From NCBI GenBank assembly GCA_003216455.1, contig QCIV01000013.1, positions 1-32,779 of the forward strand: a DNA stretch of 32,779 nucleotides. The letters run 5' to 3'. This DNA comes from Prochlorococcus sp. AG-402-N17 (GTDB lineage: Bacteria; Cyanobacteriota; Cyanobacteriia; PCC-6307; Cyanobiaceae). Numbering within the stretch: position 1 is the first letter of the stretch; each line of letters begins with the position of its first letter. The notes below the pieces were generated by a model that was not told the origin of the DNA, searched no databases, and worked only from the letters and a program-made list of their open reading frames with translations. This document shows positions 1 to 17,796 of this stretch, in pieces. The position numbers were made by a program, and so were the translations under genes.

Positions 1-130
1 ACAATCAACGAATTGTAAACGCAAAACAGTGAATGAATTAAAAAATATTCAAAAGTTTTGGCCAAAGAATTACAATAATACGGTGAACCTTTCATGGAAA
101 ATTGAGATTCAAATCATAAAGAAATTATGA
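1..130 (+). CDS. bioC: Malonyl-ACP O-methyltransferase BioC, 3' end only
   Basis: Only the last 42 codons lie in the window, read from base 2 to a TGA at 128-130. The peptide ends in SWKIEIQIIKKL and carries no catalytic motif, so the sequence alone does not identify it. The BioC call comes from position: its stop overlaps the bioD start as ATGA (127-130), and bioA follows directly. In marine picocyanobacteria a SAM-dependent methyltransferase of the biotin pathway sits at this place. BioC methylates malonyl-ACP so that the fatty acid machinery can build the pimeloyl chain. The 4-base overlap suggests translational coupling with bioD. Another gene ahead of bioD remains possible. Confidence 0.6.
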   Translation, partial: QSTNCKRKTVNELKNIQKFWPKNYNNTVNLSWKIEIQIIKKL

Positions 131-792
131 GTAGTCAGGATAGTATTTTCAAGTTCATAATTTGTGGAACAGATACTGATATTGGAAAAACTTTAATAAG
201 CTCTTTTTTCGTTAAAGGATTAAATTCCTTTTACTGGAAGCCTATTCAAAGTGGTATTGAATCGCAAACTGATAGTCAAACTGTTGAAAAACTTGCAAAA
301 GTAAGTAAAGAGAAAATCATTAAAGAAGCTTATGTCTTTACAAAACCTCTATCTCCTCATTGGGCTGCTGAGATAGATCAAAAAACTATTAACTTTGACA
401 TGTTGAAATTGCCAAAAGTAAAAGGTTCATTAATAGTGGAAACTGCAGGTGGATTAATGGTTCCAATAACACGCAATTTTTTACAAATAGATCAAATAAA
501 ACAATGGAATCTTCCGGTAATACTTGTATGTAAGAGCTCACTTGGCACTCTTAACCATACCCTGCTTAGTATTGAGGCCTTAAAACGAAGAAATATTGAG
601 ATTTTAGGATTAGTAATCAATGGCGAAAAACACTTAGATAATCCAAAAACTCTAGTTGATTTTAGTGGTATTCCGTTAATTACTGAATTTCCTTACATCA
701 AAAAAATGGACTCAAATAATTTAGATATACTATGGAAAGAACTTGAAATTAAAAATAAGTTGATCTCACTGTTAAATTCAAAAATAAGTTAA
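127..792 (+). CDS. bioD: Dethiobiotin synthetase BioD
   Basis: A 221-residue protein of the usual BioD length. It performs the ATP- and CO2-dependent ring closure of 7,8-diaminopelargonate to dethiobiotin in the cytoplasm. The P-loop GTDTDIGKT (residues 14-22) is the BioD form of Walker A. K38 in WKPIQSG matches the conserved substrate and ATP lysine, and ETAGGLMVPI fits the family AGG segment. The ATG overlaps the upstream stop, and the TAA is followed immediately by the bioA ATG with no gap, so the three genes form one translationally coupled operon. Nothing looks damaged. Confidence 0.95.
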   Translation: MSSQDSIFKFIICGTDTDIGKTLISSFFVKGLNSFYWKPIQSGIESQTDSQTVEKLAKVSKEKIIKEAYVFTKPLSPHWAAEIDQKTINFDMLKLPKVKGSLIVETAGGLMVPITRNFLQIDQIKQWNLPVILVCKSSLGTLNHTLLSIEALKRRNIEILGLVINGEKHLDNPKTLVDFSGIPLITEFPYIKKMDSNNLDILWKELEIKNKLISLLNSKIS

Positions 793-2094
793 ATGAAACC
801 TTTGGATTCAAAAACTCCAAATCAAGATTGGCACCCAAATATTTGGCCACCTTTTACACAAATCAATAAGAGCAAACCGCAAATAGAGGTAACTCATGGT
901 AAAGATGCCCTCCTATTTACTAAAGATCCTAAGAAAAAGTTAATAGATGCAATTAGTAGTTGGTGGGTAACTCTTCATGGTCATAGTAACGAATATATTT
1001 CGGATGCAATATTCGATCAATCAAAAAAACTTGAGCAAATTATATTTGCTGATTTCTTACATCCACAGGCAAAAAAATTGGCAGAAAGACTTAGTGAACT
1101 AACAAAACTACAAAGATTATTCTTTTCTGATAACGGTTCTACTGCCGTGGAAGTCGCTTTAAAAATTGCCTTCCAATCATGGCAAAATAGAGGAGAGACA
1201 AGAACTCAAATAGTAGCTTTTGATGGCGCCTATCATGGCGATACATTTGGAGCAATGGCTTTAGGTGAAAGAAATATTTTTAATGAGAATTTCAATAATC
1301 TTATGTTCCCAGTTAGAAGAGTCCCATGGCCTTCAACTTGGATGAACGATGAAGAAGTAGAAAATAAAGAAAATGAGGCGATCCAAAAATTAGAAACTCT
1401 ACTTAAAACTCCAACGGTTGCAGTAATCCTTGAGCCACTTGTTCAAGGGGCAGGAGGGATGAATATGGTTAGGCCTCAGTTTATAAAAAAAGTTTCAGAA
1501 ATTATAAAAAATAATAATTCTTTGTTAATTGCCGATGAAGTATTGACTGGGTTTGGAAGATGTGGAAGCCTTTTTGCGTTTCAAAAGGCAAAAATCATTC
1601 CTGATTTAATAAGTGTTTCAAAAGGTTTAACTGGTGGATTTTTACCGATGGGAATAACATTATGTAAAGAAAAAATTTTTCAATCCTTTATTGATGATTC
1701 TCCAAGAAAAACTTTTTGGCATGGACATAGTTTTACTGCTAATCCTTTAGGTTGTGCTGCAGCAAACGCTAGCCTTGATTTATTAGAAAAAGAACCACAC
1801 AAATACCTTTCATTTGAAGAAAAACATTTATCTCATTTGATTAAATTTAAAAACTTACCTTATATAAAAAAGATAAGGGTATCTGGCACAATTTCTGCAT
1901 TCGATTTAGATATTGGAAACAAACAAGGTTATTTCAATAATATTGGGAAAGAAATAAAGAGTCTTGCAATGGAACAAGGTTTATTTATTAGACCCCTTGG
2001 TAATGTTATTTACCTTTTGCCGCCTCTGTGTATCACCGATGATCAATTAGAAAAAAGTTACTGGATAATAAGGCAAATCTTAGACAATCTTTAG
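793..2094 (+). CDS. bioA: Adenosylmethionine-8-amino-7-oxononanoate aminotransferase BioA
   Basis: A 433-residue class III aminotransferase that moves the amino group of SAM to 7-keto-8-aminopelargonate, giving diaminopelargonate, the substrate of BioD. The SSWW segment (55-58) is typical of BioA. Other conserved sites are the PLP phosphate contact NGSTAVE (from 114), GAYHGD (145-150), the PLP-ring aspartate D248 in IADEV, and the Schiff-base lysine K277 in SVSKGLTGG. The substrate-side block WHGHSFTANPLGCAA is also present. The ATG abuts the bioD stop. The stop lies 8 bases from the convergent DUF3143 gene, leaving almost no room for a terminator. Confidence 0.95.
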   Translation: MKPLDSKTPNQDWHPNIWPPFTQINKSKPQIEVTHGKDALLFTKDPKKKLIDAISSWWVTLHGHSNEYISDAIFDQSKKLEQIIFADFLHPQAKKLAERLSELTKLQRLFFSDNGSTAVEVALKIAFQSWQNRGETRTQIVAFDGAYHGDTFGAMALGERNIFNENFNNLMFPVRRVPWPSTWMNDEEVENKENEAIQKLETLLKTPTVAVILEPLVQGAGGMNMVRPQFIKKVSEIIKNNNSLLIADEVLTGFGRCGSLFAFQKAKIIPDLISVSKGLTGGFLPMGITLCKEKIFQSFIDDSPRKTFWHGHSFTANPLGCAAANASLDLLEKEPHKYLSFEEKHLSHLIKFKNLPYIKKIRVSGTISAFDLDIGNKQGYFNNIGKEIKSLAMEQGLFIRPLGNVIYLLPPLCITDDQLEKSYWIIRQILDNL

Positions 2095-2102
2095 ATAAAA
2101 AT

Positions 2103-2360
2103 TTAAGGTCCCTGCAGTATTGCATTTTCCACATCTTCTCTACTAATGCAATAGGAAAATAGTCTTTTAGTTTCTTGTCCATCACTTTCCCAGATAACAC
2201 TTAGATCTTCTTGTTCAAAAAAAATAGTTGCATTCCAATTAGAAAGTAAAAGGTACCATTTAGATGGATTATTAACATCTCTAACAGCACCTAAATCAGT
2301 TAGCCACAATTCTAATGATTGAAGTGAATATTGGTTAATAGGTTTTGTAGGGAGATTCAC
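2103..2360 (-). CDS. DUF3143 family conserved cyanobacterial protein
   Basis: An 85-residue soluble protein without a signal peptide or membrane segment. It matches my memory of DUF3143, a small family of unknown function found in cyanobacteria, in its N-terminal LELWLTDLGA block and its C-terminal SYCISREDVENAI block. The reading frame opens at GTG (MNLPTKP); no in-frame ATG gives a comparable protein. It lies 16 bases downstream of the J-domain gene on the same strand, so the two are probably co-transcribed. This pairing suggests, but does not prove, a joint role as chaperone and client adaptor. The family assignment was made by eye. Confidence 0.75.
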   Translation of the reverse strand: MNLPTKPINQYSLQSLELWLTDLGAVRDVNNPSKWYLLLSNWNATIFFEQEDLSVIWESDGQETKRLFSYCISREDVENAILQGP

Positions 2361-2376
2361 AGACTTTTTTAAAGTA

Positions 2377-2817
2377 TCATTTTAGTAACCAGGTAGGTAT
2401 TGTATCTAATTCTTTGCCAGTAAAAGAGGCAATAAAAACTGAACAAATTAAACTAATAGAAATGATAATAAATAAAAGAAATAACGAAAATAATTCCCCA
2501 TTTGAAAAAGGTCTTCTATTCCCTACTAAATTTTGATTATTAGAATCGATTACTAAATTATTTAAAATTTGAGTATTATTTTTACTACTAGTTTTTTCCT
2601 TTAGTTTGTCATCATATATTTTCCTCAAATTACTATTGTTCAAATTTTCATAAGCTTCCAAAACTTCTTGAAATTTACTTTTAGCGTCGTCTATTTCTAA
2701 AGAAGTTGTATCAGGATGCAGCTCAATAGAAAGTTTACAAAATGCCTTTCTTAATTCATGATTTGAGGCATTTTCATCTACACCTAAAATTTTGTAATAA
2801 GAAATTTCTCCTTTCAA
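2377..2817 (-). CDS. J-domain protein with C-terminal membrane anchor
   Basis: A 146-residue DnaJ-like cochaperone. The J-domain fills residues 5-70, with YYKILGV at its start and the HPD motif at 34-36 that stimulates DnaK ATPase. A hydrophobic stretch at about 107-135 (ELFSLFLLFIIISISLICS) predicts one C-terminal membrane span, so this is a membrane-tethered Hsp70 recruiter. It is not a full DnaJ: there is no G/F region or zinc centre. The frame opens at TTG; an in-frame stop (2827-2829) lies four codons upstream with no ATG between. An AAGGAG-like string falls just inside the gene, so the start remains uncertain. It pairs with the DUF3143 gene downstream. Confidence 0.85.
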   Translation of the reverse strand: MKGEISYYKILGVDENASNHELRKAFCKLSIELHPDTTSLEIDDAKSKFQEVLEAYENLNNSNLRKIYDDKLKEKTSSKNNTQILNNLVIDSNNQNLVGNRRPFSNGELFSLFLLFIIISISLICSVFIASFTGKELDTIPTWLLK

Positions 2818-2904
2818 AATAATCTTTTATTAATATTGTAATTCTAATAAATTTTTACTAAATAGAATGTATTTAATGAAAGGTAAAAATTTATATTTTA
2901 CGAA

Positions 2905-3618
2905 ATGAAAAAACAAAACATTCCCGAAGAGATTGTTGCTTTAATAACTGAAGAAGAAATAAGTATTTTTCAAGAGTTACAAATTAAAATTAAAGAATTA
3001 AATAATAAAATCAACCTCACTAGATTAATTGATGGGAATGATTATTGGGTATCTCAAGTTTTTGACAGCATTTGGCCATTTAGAGCTTTCCCAAATATTA
3101 ATTTTAATAATAAAAAATTTTTAGATATTGGATCAGGCTGTGGCTTCCCAGGTTTAGCTTATGCCATAATTCATCCTAATTCAGAGATATACCTTATTGA
3201 TTCTTCAAAAAAGAAAACAAATGCACTAAAAATCTTAATCAAAGAGATCAATCTCAAAAACAACATTCATGTAATCAATGATCGTGTTGAAAACTTAGCT
3301 CATCAATCCTCAATGAGAAATAGTTTCAATATAGCTACTACTAGAGCGGTGAGTAATCCTTCAACAGTTGCAGAATATATTCTACCAATGCTAAAAAAAG
3401 AAGGATTAGGAGTTTTATATTGTGGGAAATGGACTGATGAAGAAAGTAAAAATCTAAATAAAACTTTAGAAATATTAGAAGGAAAATTTAAAGAGAAAAA
3501 GAAGATTTTGTTACCAAGAAGTAAAGGTACCCGAAATATTATTCTTATTCAACCGAAAAATATTTGTCCTAAAATCTATCCAAGAAAAGTTGGGAAACCT
3601 GAGAAAAATCCATTATGA
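2905..3618 (+). CDS. rsmG: 16S rRNA (guanine-527-N7) methyltransferase RsmG (GidB)
   Basis: A 237-residue SAM-dependent methyltransferase, slightly longer than the E. coli enzyme (207). It modifies G527 in the 530 loop of 16S rRNA, near the decoding site. Motif I is LDIGSGCGFPG from residue 73, preceded by the typical substrate stretch NKINLTRL, and motif IV-like TTRAV follows. The basic C-terminal tail (YPRKVGKPEKNPL) is characteristic of GidB. The gene is divergent from the J-domain gene across an 87-base AT-rich gap, where TAGAAT is a candidate -10. Its stop is only 2 bases from the convergent aldo/keto reductase stop. Confidence 0.95.
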   Translation: MKKQNIPEEIVALITEEEISIFQELQIKIKELNNKINLTRLIDGNDYWVSQVFDSIWPFRAFPNINFNNKKFLDIGSGCGFPGLAYAIIHPNSEIYLIDSSKKKTNALKILIKEINLKNNIHVINDRVENLAHQSSMRNSFNIATTRAVSNPSTVAEYILPMLKKEGLGVLYCGKWTDEESKNLNKTLEILEGKFKEKKKILLPRSKGTRNIILIQPKNICPKIYPRKVGKPEKNPL

Positions 3619-3620
3619 AA

Positions 3621-4814
3621 TTATTTTTTTGATAATCTTTTAGCAACCTTATCCCCGAATTTTTCTTTTAAAGTTCTCAATTTTCTTAAAACTTTTTTTG
3701 GATTAATATGACCTTCTAATACTCTCAATAATTGTACTTCAGAAACATCCATATCTAATAAATTAGAATTATTTCCTGGAAACCAGTGACTTCCATTACC
3801 AAGTAATTGATATCTAGCTTTTGCAAACCCTTCCATATCCAACCAATCAATTAAGTTTGAAAGCCAAAGCAGAACGGGAATATTAATATTTCCTGGCGTA
3901 TATTCCCAACTAGGCAAATTTCTATTCCAATTTTGATGCCACTCTAAACCCAATGAATTAATTGATTCCTGCCTTAATCTGTTTATTATCTTTGGAACAT
4001 ACTTCTCAGATTCTGATAACAAAGAGACAGCTTCTAAATGCAAATCAAAATCCCCCTCTTTTGCAATACCCACACTAAGAGTATGGACATTTTGATTTCT
4101 CAAGCAAAAAAGATCGTTAAAAACTATAGGATGAAGTGGCTTACAAAGTTCCAACATTTTTTTTGAGGGAGTATGAAGATGTCCCCCTTTATCAGTGGGA
4201 CTTATTATAAAAACCCCAAGATCATACTTTTTTGCCAAATTAATAACCTTTGTATTTTCTTGATTGATGAAATACCAGTGCAAATTTACATAATCAAAAA
4301 AGTTTGTTGATATAGCCTTCTCAATGAGTGTAGATTTTCCATGAGTTGAAAATCCAATAGAGCCAATTAAATTTTCTTTTTGCAAATTTCTTAAAATGTC
4401 AATACAACCTCCAACTTTAATAGCATGATGTAAATGTTCATCTGTATTAATGCCATGTATTGCTAGCAAATCAATTCTTTTAACTTTTAATTTTTCAATA
4501 CTTGTCATAACATCTCTCTTAAAAATTTCTGAATCACTATTTGGAGGGATCTTAGTTTGAATAATGTTTGGGATTTTTTTTATATTTTTAAAACCCATTC
4601 CTAATTGCACCTCAGAAGTCCCATAATATTTAGCAGTTTCGACATGACTTAAACCATATTTGTTGGCTAGATTTAAAATATTTTCTACTTTTTTTTGTTC
4701 ATTATTTGAAATCTCAGAAAAATCTAATTGTTCCCAACTTTTTTGAAATCTCATCCCACCTAGAGATAAAATAGGGATCCTCAGATTGGTTCGACCAAAT
4801 CTCCGATATTGCAT
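3621..4814 (-). CDS. Aldo/keto reductase family protein, C-terminal extension lacking cluster cysteines
   Basis: A 397-residue protein. Residues 1-270 form the aldo/keto reductase barrel: N-terminal RRFGRTNLRIPILSLGG, a catalytic-region block HVETAKYYGTSE with Y64, K88 in QTKIPP and H120 in LLAIHGIN. The usual catalytic Asp is Glu (E59). This pattern and the long C-terminal extension point to the COG1453 branch of the family. That branch commonly has a ferredoxin-like C-terminus with CxxCxxC motifs, but here residues from about 275 onward contain no cysteine at all. INIPVLLWLSNL and GSHWFPG are kept. The gene starts 11 bases after the ferredoxin gene on the same strand. Substrate unknown. Confidence 0.85.
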   Translation of the reverse strand: MQYRRFGRTNLRIPILSLGGMRFQKSWEQLDFSEISNNEQKKVENILNLANKYGLSHVETAKYYGTSEVQLGMGFKNIKKIPNIIQTKIPPNSDSEIFKRDVMTSIEKLKVKRIDLLAIHGINTDEHLHHAIKVGGCIDILRNLQKENLIGSIGFSTHGKSTLIEKAISTNFFDYVNLHWYFINQENTKVINLAKKYDLGVFIISPTDKGGHLHTPSKKMLELCKPLHPIVFNDLFCLRNQNVHTLSVGIAKEGDFDLHLEAVSLLSESEKYVPKIINRLRQESINSLGLEWHQNWNRNLPSWEYTPGNINIPVLLWLSNLIDWLDMEGFAKARYQLLGNGSHWFPGNNSNLLDMDVSEVQLLRVLEGHINPKKVLRKLRTLKEKFGDKVAKRLSKK

Positions 4815-4825
4815 CTTTTTAAAAA

Positions 4826-5185
4826 TTAATGTTTATTCATTCTTGGTGGTTTTCCAAATGATTGAAACATATCCCTATCGAGACTATTCTCTAGGTCATC
4901 CAATTCTTCAAAATTGACCCAGTGAATACAATCAACAGGGCACGTATCTATCGCTTCTTGTATTACATCAGAACTATCTCCATCTTGTCTCATGGCTCGA
5001 CTTCTACCATGAAATTCATCAACCATGAAAGTGTTCGAAGCTACGTGTACACAATACTGGCAGCCAATGCATTTAGCCTCATCAACCCAAACAGCTTTTT
5101 CTGCTAACTGTCCACCAAGTACAGGCTCCCAGCCAGTAATTTCAACATTCTGTTCAAAATTATAGAATGGATCTGTTAAATCCAT
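4826..5185 (-). CDS. [4Fe-4S] ferredoxin
   Basis: A 119-residue soluble electron carrier. C39, C42 and C45 form CIGCQYC, and C82 in DTCPVDC supplies the fourth ligand, so one [4Fe-4S] cluster is expected. C86 is an extra cysteine. About 35 residues precede the cluster domain (ITGWEPVLGGQLAEKAVWVDEAKC), a layout I associate with cyanobacterial and plant single-cluster ferredoxins, not with the [2Fe-2S] photosynthetic PetF type. The tail DMFQSFGKPPRMNKH is rich in polar residues. It lies 9 bases after ycf35 and 11 before the aldo/keto reductase, so it may be the redox partner of one of these. Confidence 0.88.
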   Translation of the reverse strand: MDLTDPFYNFEQNVEITGWEPVLGGQLAEKAVWVDEAKCIGCQYCVHVASNTFMVDEFHGRSRAMRQDGDSSDVIQEAIDTCPVDCIHWVNFEELDDLENSLDRDMFQSFGKPPRMNKH

Positions 5186-5194
5186 AATATGAGA

Positions 5195-5587
5195 CTAGTT
5201 ATCCCACTTTGTTAAAACCAATTCAATAGAGCCATCATTTTGGTTTTTTTGTTCTACTATTTGATATCCATCTTCTTTCGTTTTGGAAATAATTGTTTCA
5301 TAGGCATACATTTGAGTAACCTTAGAGATAAATCTTTCTACTGGGAGCTCAAATTTCCACAGATCTAAATCAGTAACTAATTCATATGCATTTGAATTAT
5401 TGTCCCATTTAAATCCAACTTTAGTATCGCTAGGTAGATTCATGCTTATGTCAACAGCTGTAAACTTACCTTTATAGCCTTTAATAAACTTTTCTTCTTG
5501 ATTGGTTGTGTAACCAAGATTTTTTAAGGCTTTAATTAACGGCTCTGAATCTTTGAGCTGAGTTTTAATGGTACTAAAATGTGACAT
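5195..5587 (-). CDS. ycf35: Ycf35 / DUF1257 family protein
   Basis: A 130-residue soluble protein that I recognise as DUF1257, the family of the chloroplast-encoded Ycf35. The opening MSHFSTIKTQLKD followed by an L-x-x-LGY block is the family signature, and the C-terminal half holds YAYETIISK and GSIELVLTKW. No catalytic motif or cofactor site is visible, and its function is not established. It overlaps the upstream DUF2997 gene by 14 bases and is followed 9 bases later by the ferredoxin gene. This strongly suggests translational coupling and a shared process. Retention in algal plastids points to a role tied to photosynthetic cells. Confidence 0.88.
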   Translation of the reverse strand: MSHFSTIKTQLKDSEPLIKALKNLGYTTNQEEKFIKGYKGKFTAVDISMNLPSDTKVGFKWDNNSNAYELVTDLDLWKFELPVERFISKVTQMYAYETIISKTKEDGYQIVEQKNQNDGSIELVLTKWDN

Positions 5588-5789
5588 TAGATTCGTGGTT
5601 GAATTGTTTTAATTTTTCATTTTGATTAGAGGTGAAAGCATCAGAAGTTTTATTTTTGACTGTTACTTTACCAAGAGCGTTTTCAAGATTTCTTGTAGCG
5701 TCATTGCATGAACTACCAGTGAAACCTTCTACTGTCTCTTCAACTCTTCCGTCTTGATGAATTTTGAATCTCAATGTTTTTTGAGGCAT
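5574..5789 (-). CDS. DUF2997 family small protein
   Basis: A 71-residue protein starting MPQKTLRFKIHQDGRVEE. I chose the ATG at 5789; a TTG three codons upstream would add MNL without obvious reason. The compact core with IHQDGRVEE, VEGFTGSSC and a following helix (NDATRNLENALG) matches the DUF2997 family, whose function is unknown. C27 in GSSC is the only cysteine. The 3' end overlaps the start of ycf35 by 14 bases in another frame, so translation of the two is probably coupled. It appears to be the first gene of the ycf35-ferredoxin-reductase run, with the AT-rich upstream gap (5790-5938) as the likely promoter region. Confidence 0.8.
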   Translation of the reverse strand: MPQKTLRFKIHQDGRVEETVEGFTGSSCNDATRNLENALGKVTVKNKTSDAFTSNQNEKLKQFNHESNVTF

Positions 5790-5938
5790 TAAATTCAAGT
5801 ATTGAGTACTTTTACTTTATATAGAATAACGAAATTTTTTTGTTTCAGTTGGTACAAGTTAATTAATTTTAATTTTTATATTGAATATCTAATAAATAAA
5901 CTTTTTCAGTCGTGTGATTACAAAATAAATTAAGAAAT

Positions 5939-6706
5939 TTAGTTATAAAAACCTTGCATCCCCATTGAATCCAAGGCAGTTTTTGCTTCTTCCATAACGG
6001 AGGGTTCTTTATCGAAAAGAGCTATCTTAGTACATTCATCAACGAAACTTTCTTGAAATGTATTGTTTAATTTTTCGTACAATCTACACAATGACCAGAT
6101 GCAATTACTTCTTACACCCGATTCATTATCTATTTTTAAACTTATTAAAAGTTGTTCTGCTGCCAATTGAGCATTTTCCAAAGAAACATTTCCGATTTCA
6201 GCTAAAGAACTAGATGACCATAACCTTACAGCAGCTACATCGTTCTTCAAAGCATTTATTAATGGCTCCAAAACAATTTGATTATCATAATTAGCTAAGC
6301 TCCATGCTGTCGCTCTTCTGACGTAAGCATTATCGTCAGTCTCCAAAAGACTAACAAGTCTCTCGACTGCGCTAGGACATGGATTACGACCCAGAGCATA
6401 AACAACACTCATCCTTTCAACAGGACAAGGTTGATCAAGTAATGGTAACAAAAGGGGGAAAGATCTTGAATCTCTATATTCACAAAATATTCTCAATCCC
6501 TGTATTCTTTCTTCTCTGTTACCTTCTAGCATTTTTAATGCTTCATTGCACTCCTGAGTTATGTTTAAACCTTTTGGAAAAGAATCTTCATCAATTTGTT
6601 CTAAAGGATCTATTTCAATTTCTAAGGCCAATTCTCTCGCTAAAACATCTGGATCAACAGCGATATCAAGTAAACTTTTTTTATTAGGATCCTTATTTTT
6701 TGTCAT
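5939..6706 (-). CDS. HEAT-repeat protein (PBS-lyase-like repeats)
   Basis: A 255-residue soluble protein made mostly of HEAT-like helical repeats from about residue 60 on. Examples are MSVVYALGRNPCPSAVERLV, YVRRATAWSLANYDNQIVLE and VRLWSSSSLAEIGNVSL, each with the typical VR..A..AL pattern. These repeats occur in phycobilin lyases (CpcE/F) and NblB-like proteins of cyanobacteria, so a role as a tetrapyrrole-related lyase or as an adaptor scaffold is conceivable. No catalytic motif decides it. The first 55 residues are acidic and non-repetitive. It is the last gene of a same-strand series behind rlmN and a small membrane protein. Confidence 0.8.
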   Translation of the reverse strand: MTKNKDPNKKSLLDIAVDPDVLARELALEIEIDPLEQIDEDSFPKGLNITQECNEALKMLEGNREERIQGLRIFCEYRDSRSFPLLLPLLDQPCPVERMSVVYALGRNPCPSAVERLVSLLETDDNAYVRRATAWSLANYDNQIVLEPLINALKNDVAAVRLWSSSSLAEIGNVSLENAQLAAEQLLISLKIDNESGVRSNCIWSLCRLYEKLNNTFQESFVDECTKIALFDKEPSVMEEAKTALDSMGMQGFYN

Positions 6707-6725
6707 TTTGAAAAACTAAAAAATA

Positions 6726-6872
6726 TTAATTTATGGGTGCAGGGGACATCATGTCTCCTGGCAACCAAATTCTTGCACTAACGGCAAAGAAGGCAATCCC
6801 AAAGAGTGAGACGATAGCGAAAGGTAAAATTTTTGTCTTAATAAAACCCAAAGATTTAAGATTAATTAACAC
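6726..6872 (-). CDS. Small single-span membrane protein (48 residues, hypothetical)
   Basis: A short frame between rlmN and the HEAT gene. From a GTG at 6872 it encodes 48 residues; a TTG at 6851 would give 41. The sequence has one clear hydrophobic span, KILPFAIVSLFGIAFFAVSA, flanked by lysines on the N-side, then a short tail RIWLPGDMMSPAPIN. The clean amphipathic layout and the ordered tail look like a real thylakoid-type miniprotein, not noise. I do not recognise it as a named photosystem or cytochrome subunit. There is no ATG start and no strong ribosome binding site, so the start is uncertain. Confidence 0.65.
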   Translation of the reverse strand: MLINLKSLGFIKTKILPFAIVSLFGIAFFAVSARIWLPGDMMSPAPIN

Positions 6873-6920
6873 AATAATAACCTGTTTAAGAGACTTTTAA
6901 AAAATTTTTATAAGATAATA

Positions 6921-7979
<1,059 letters not shown>

Positions 7980-7996
7980 TTATTTAAAAACTATTT

Positions 7997-8152
<156 letters not shown>

Positions 8153-8170
8153 TCACAAATTTAAAAATGC

Positions 8171-8176
8171 ATTCTA
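8171..8176 (-). promoter_or_regulatory. Candidate -10 element for hli
   Basis: TAGAAT on the minus strand, five of six matches to TATAAT, lies 22 bases upstream of the hli ATG in the 54-base gap behind rpoC2. It would place a start about 15 bases before the gene, allowing stress-specific expression apart from the polymerase operon. There is no convincing -35, and such hexamers are common in this AT-rich DNA. Confidence 0.35.
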
Positions 8177-8203
8177 GTCACTAAAAATGATAATAGATAA
8201 TAT

Positions 8204-12331
<4,128 letters not shown>

Positions 12332-12338
12332 TTAAAGA

Positions 12339-17575
<5,237 letters not shown>

Positions 17576-17796
17576 CCAAGAAAACCTGCGATTTTGTGAG
17601 ATTTACTATTTACTTTTAATCTACTCAATAATTAGTTCTTTAACTTTTCACATTAAATGAAATCAACAATTAAATCTCGATTTCAACAAAAAAATAACCT
17701 AATAAATAATAATTAAATTTTGTTTAATGTTGATAAATCATTAACTGTGTTTGTTAAAGTCAAAAAATTAAGAAAAATTTCCAGTAATTCCTAATA
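17576..17796 (-). promoter_or_regulatory. Leader or promoter region of rpoB-rpoC1-rpoC2
   Basis: A 221-base, very AT-rich gap between tatD and rpoB, long for this compact genome. I see no open frame of note and no GC-rich terminator hairpin behind tatD. Short inverted repeats occur: GAAATC/GATTTC within 17660-17685 and ATTAAA/TTTAAT near 17713-17729. TAGATT about 55 bases before the rpoB ATG is a weak -10 candidate. The polymerase genes could read through from rpsT-tatD, start here, or both. Confidence 0.35.

Noticed and set aside
2803-2817. AAGGAG-like ribosome binding site pointing to a later start of the J-domain gene
   Set aside because: The next possible start would lie only 2 bases behind it and be ATT; a start further on would cut into the J-domain, so the TTG at 2817 is preferred.
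4922-5107. 61-codon plus-strand frame within the ferredoxin gene
   Set aside because: Antisense to the cluster-binding region of a clear ferredoxin, with no features of its own.
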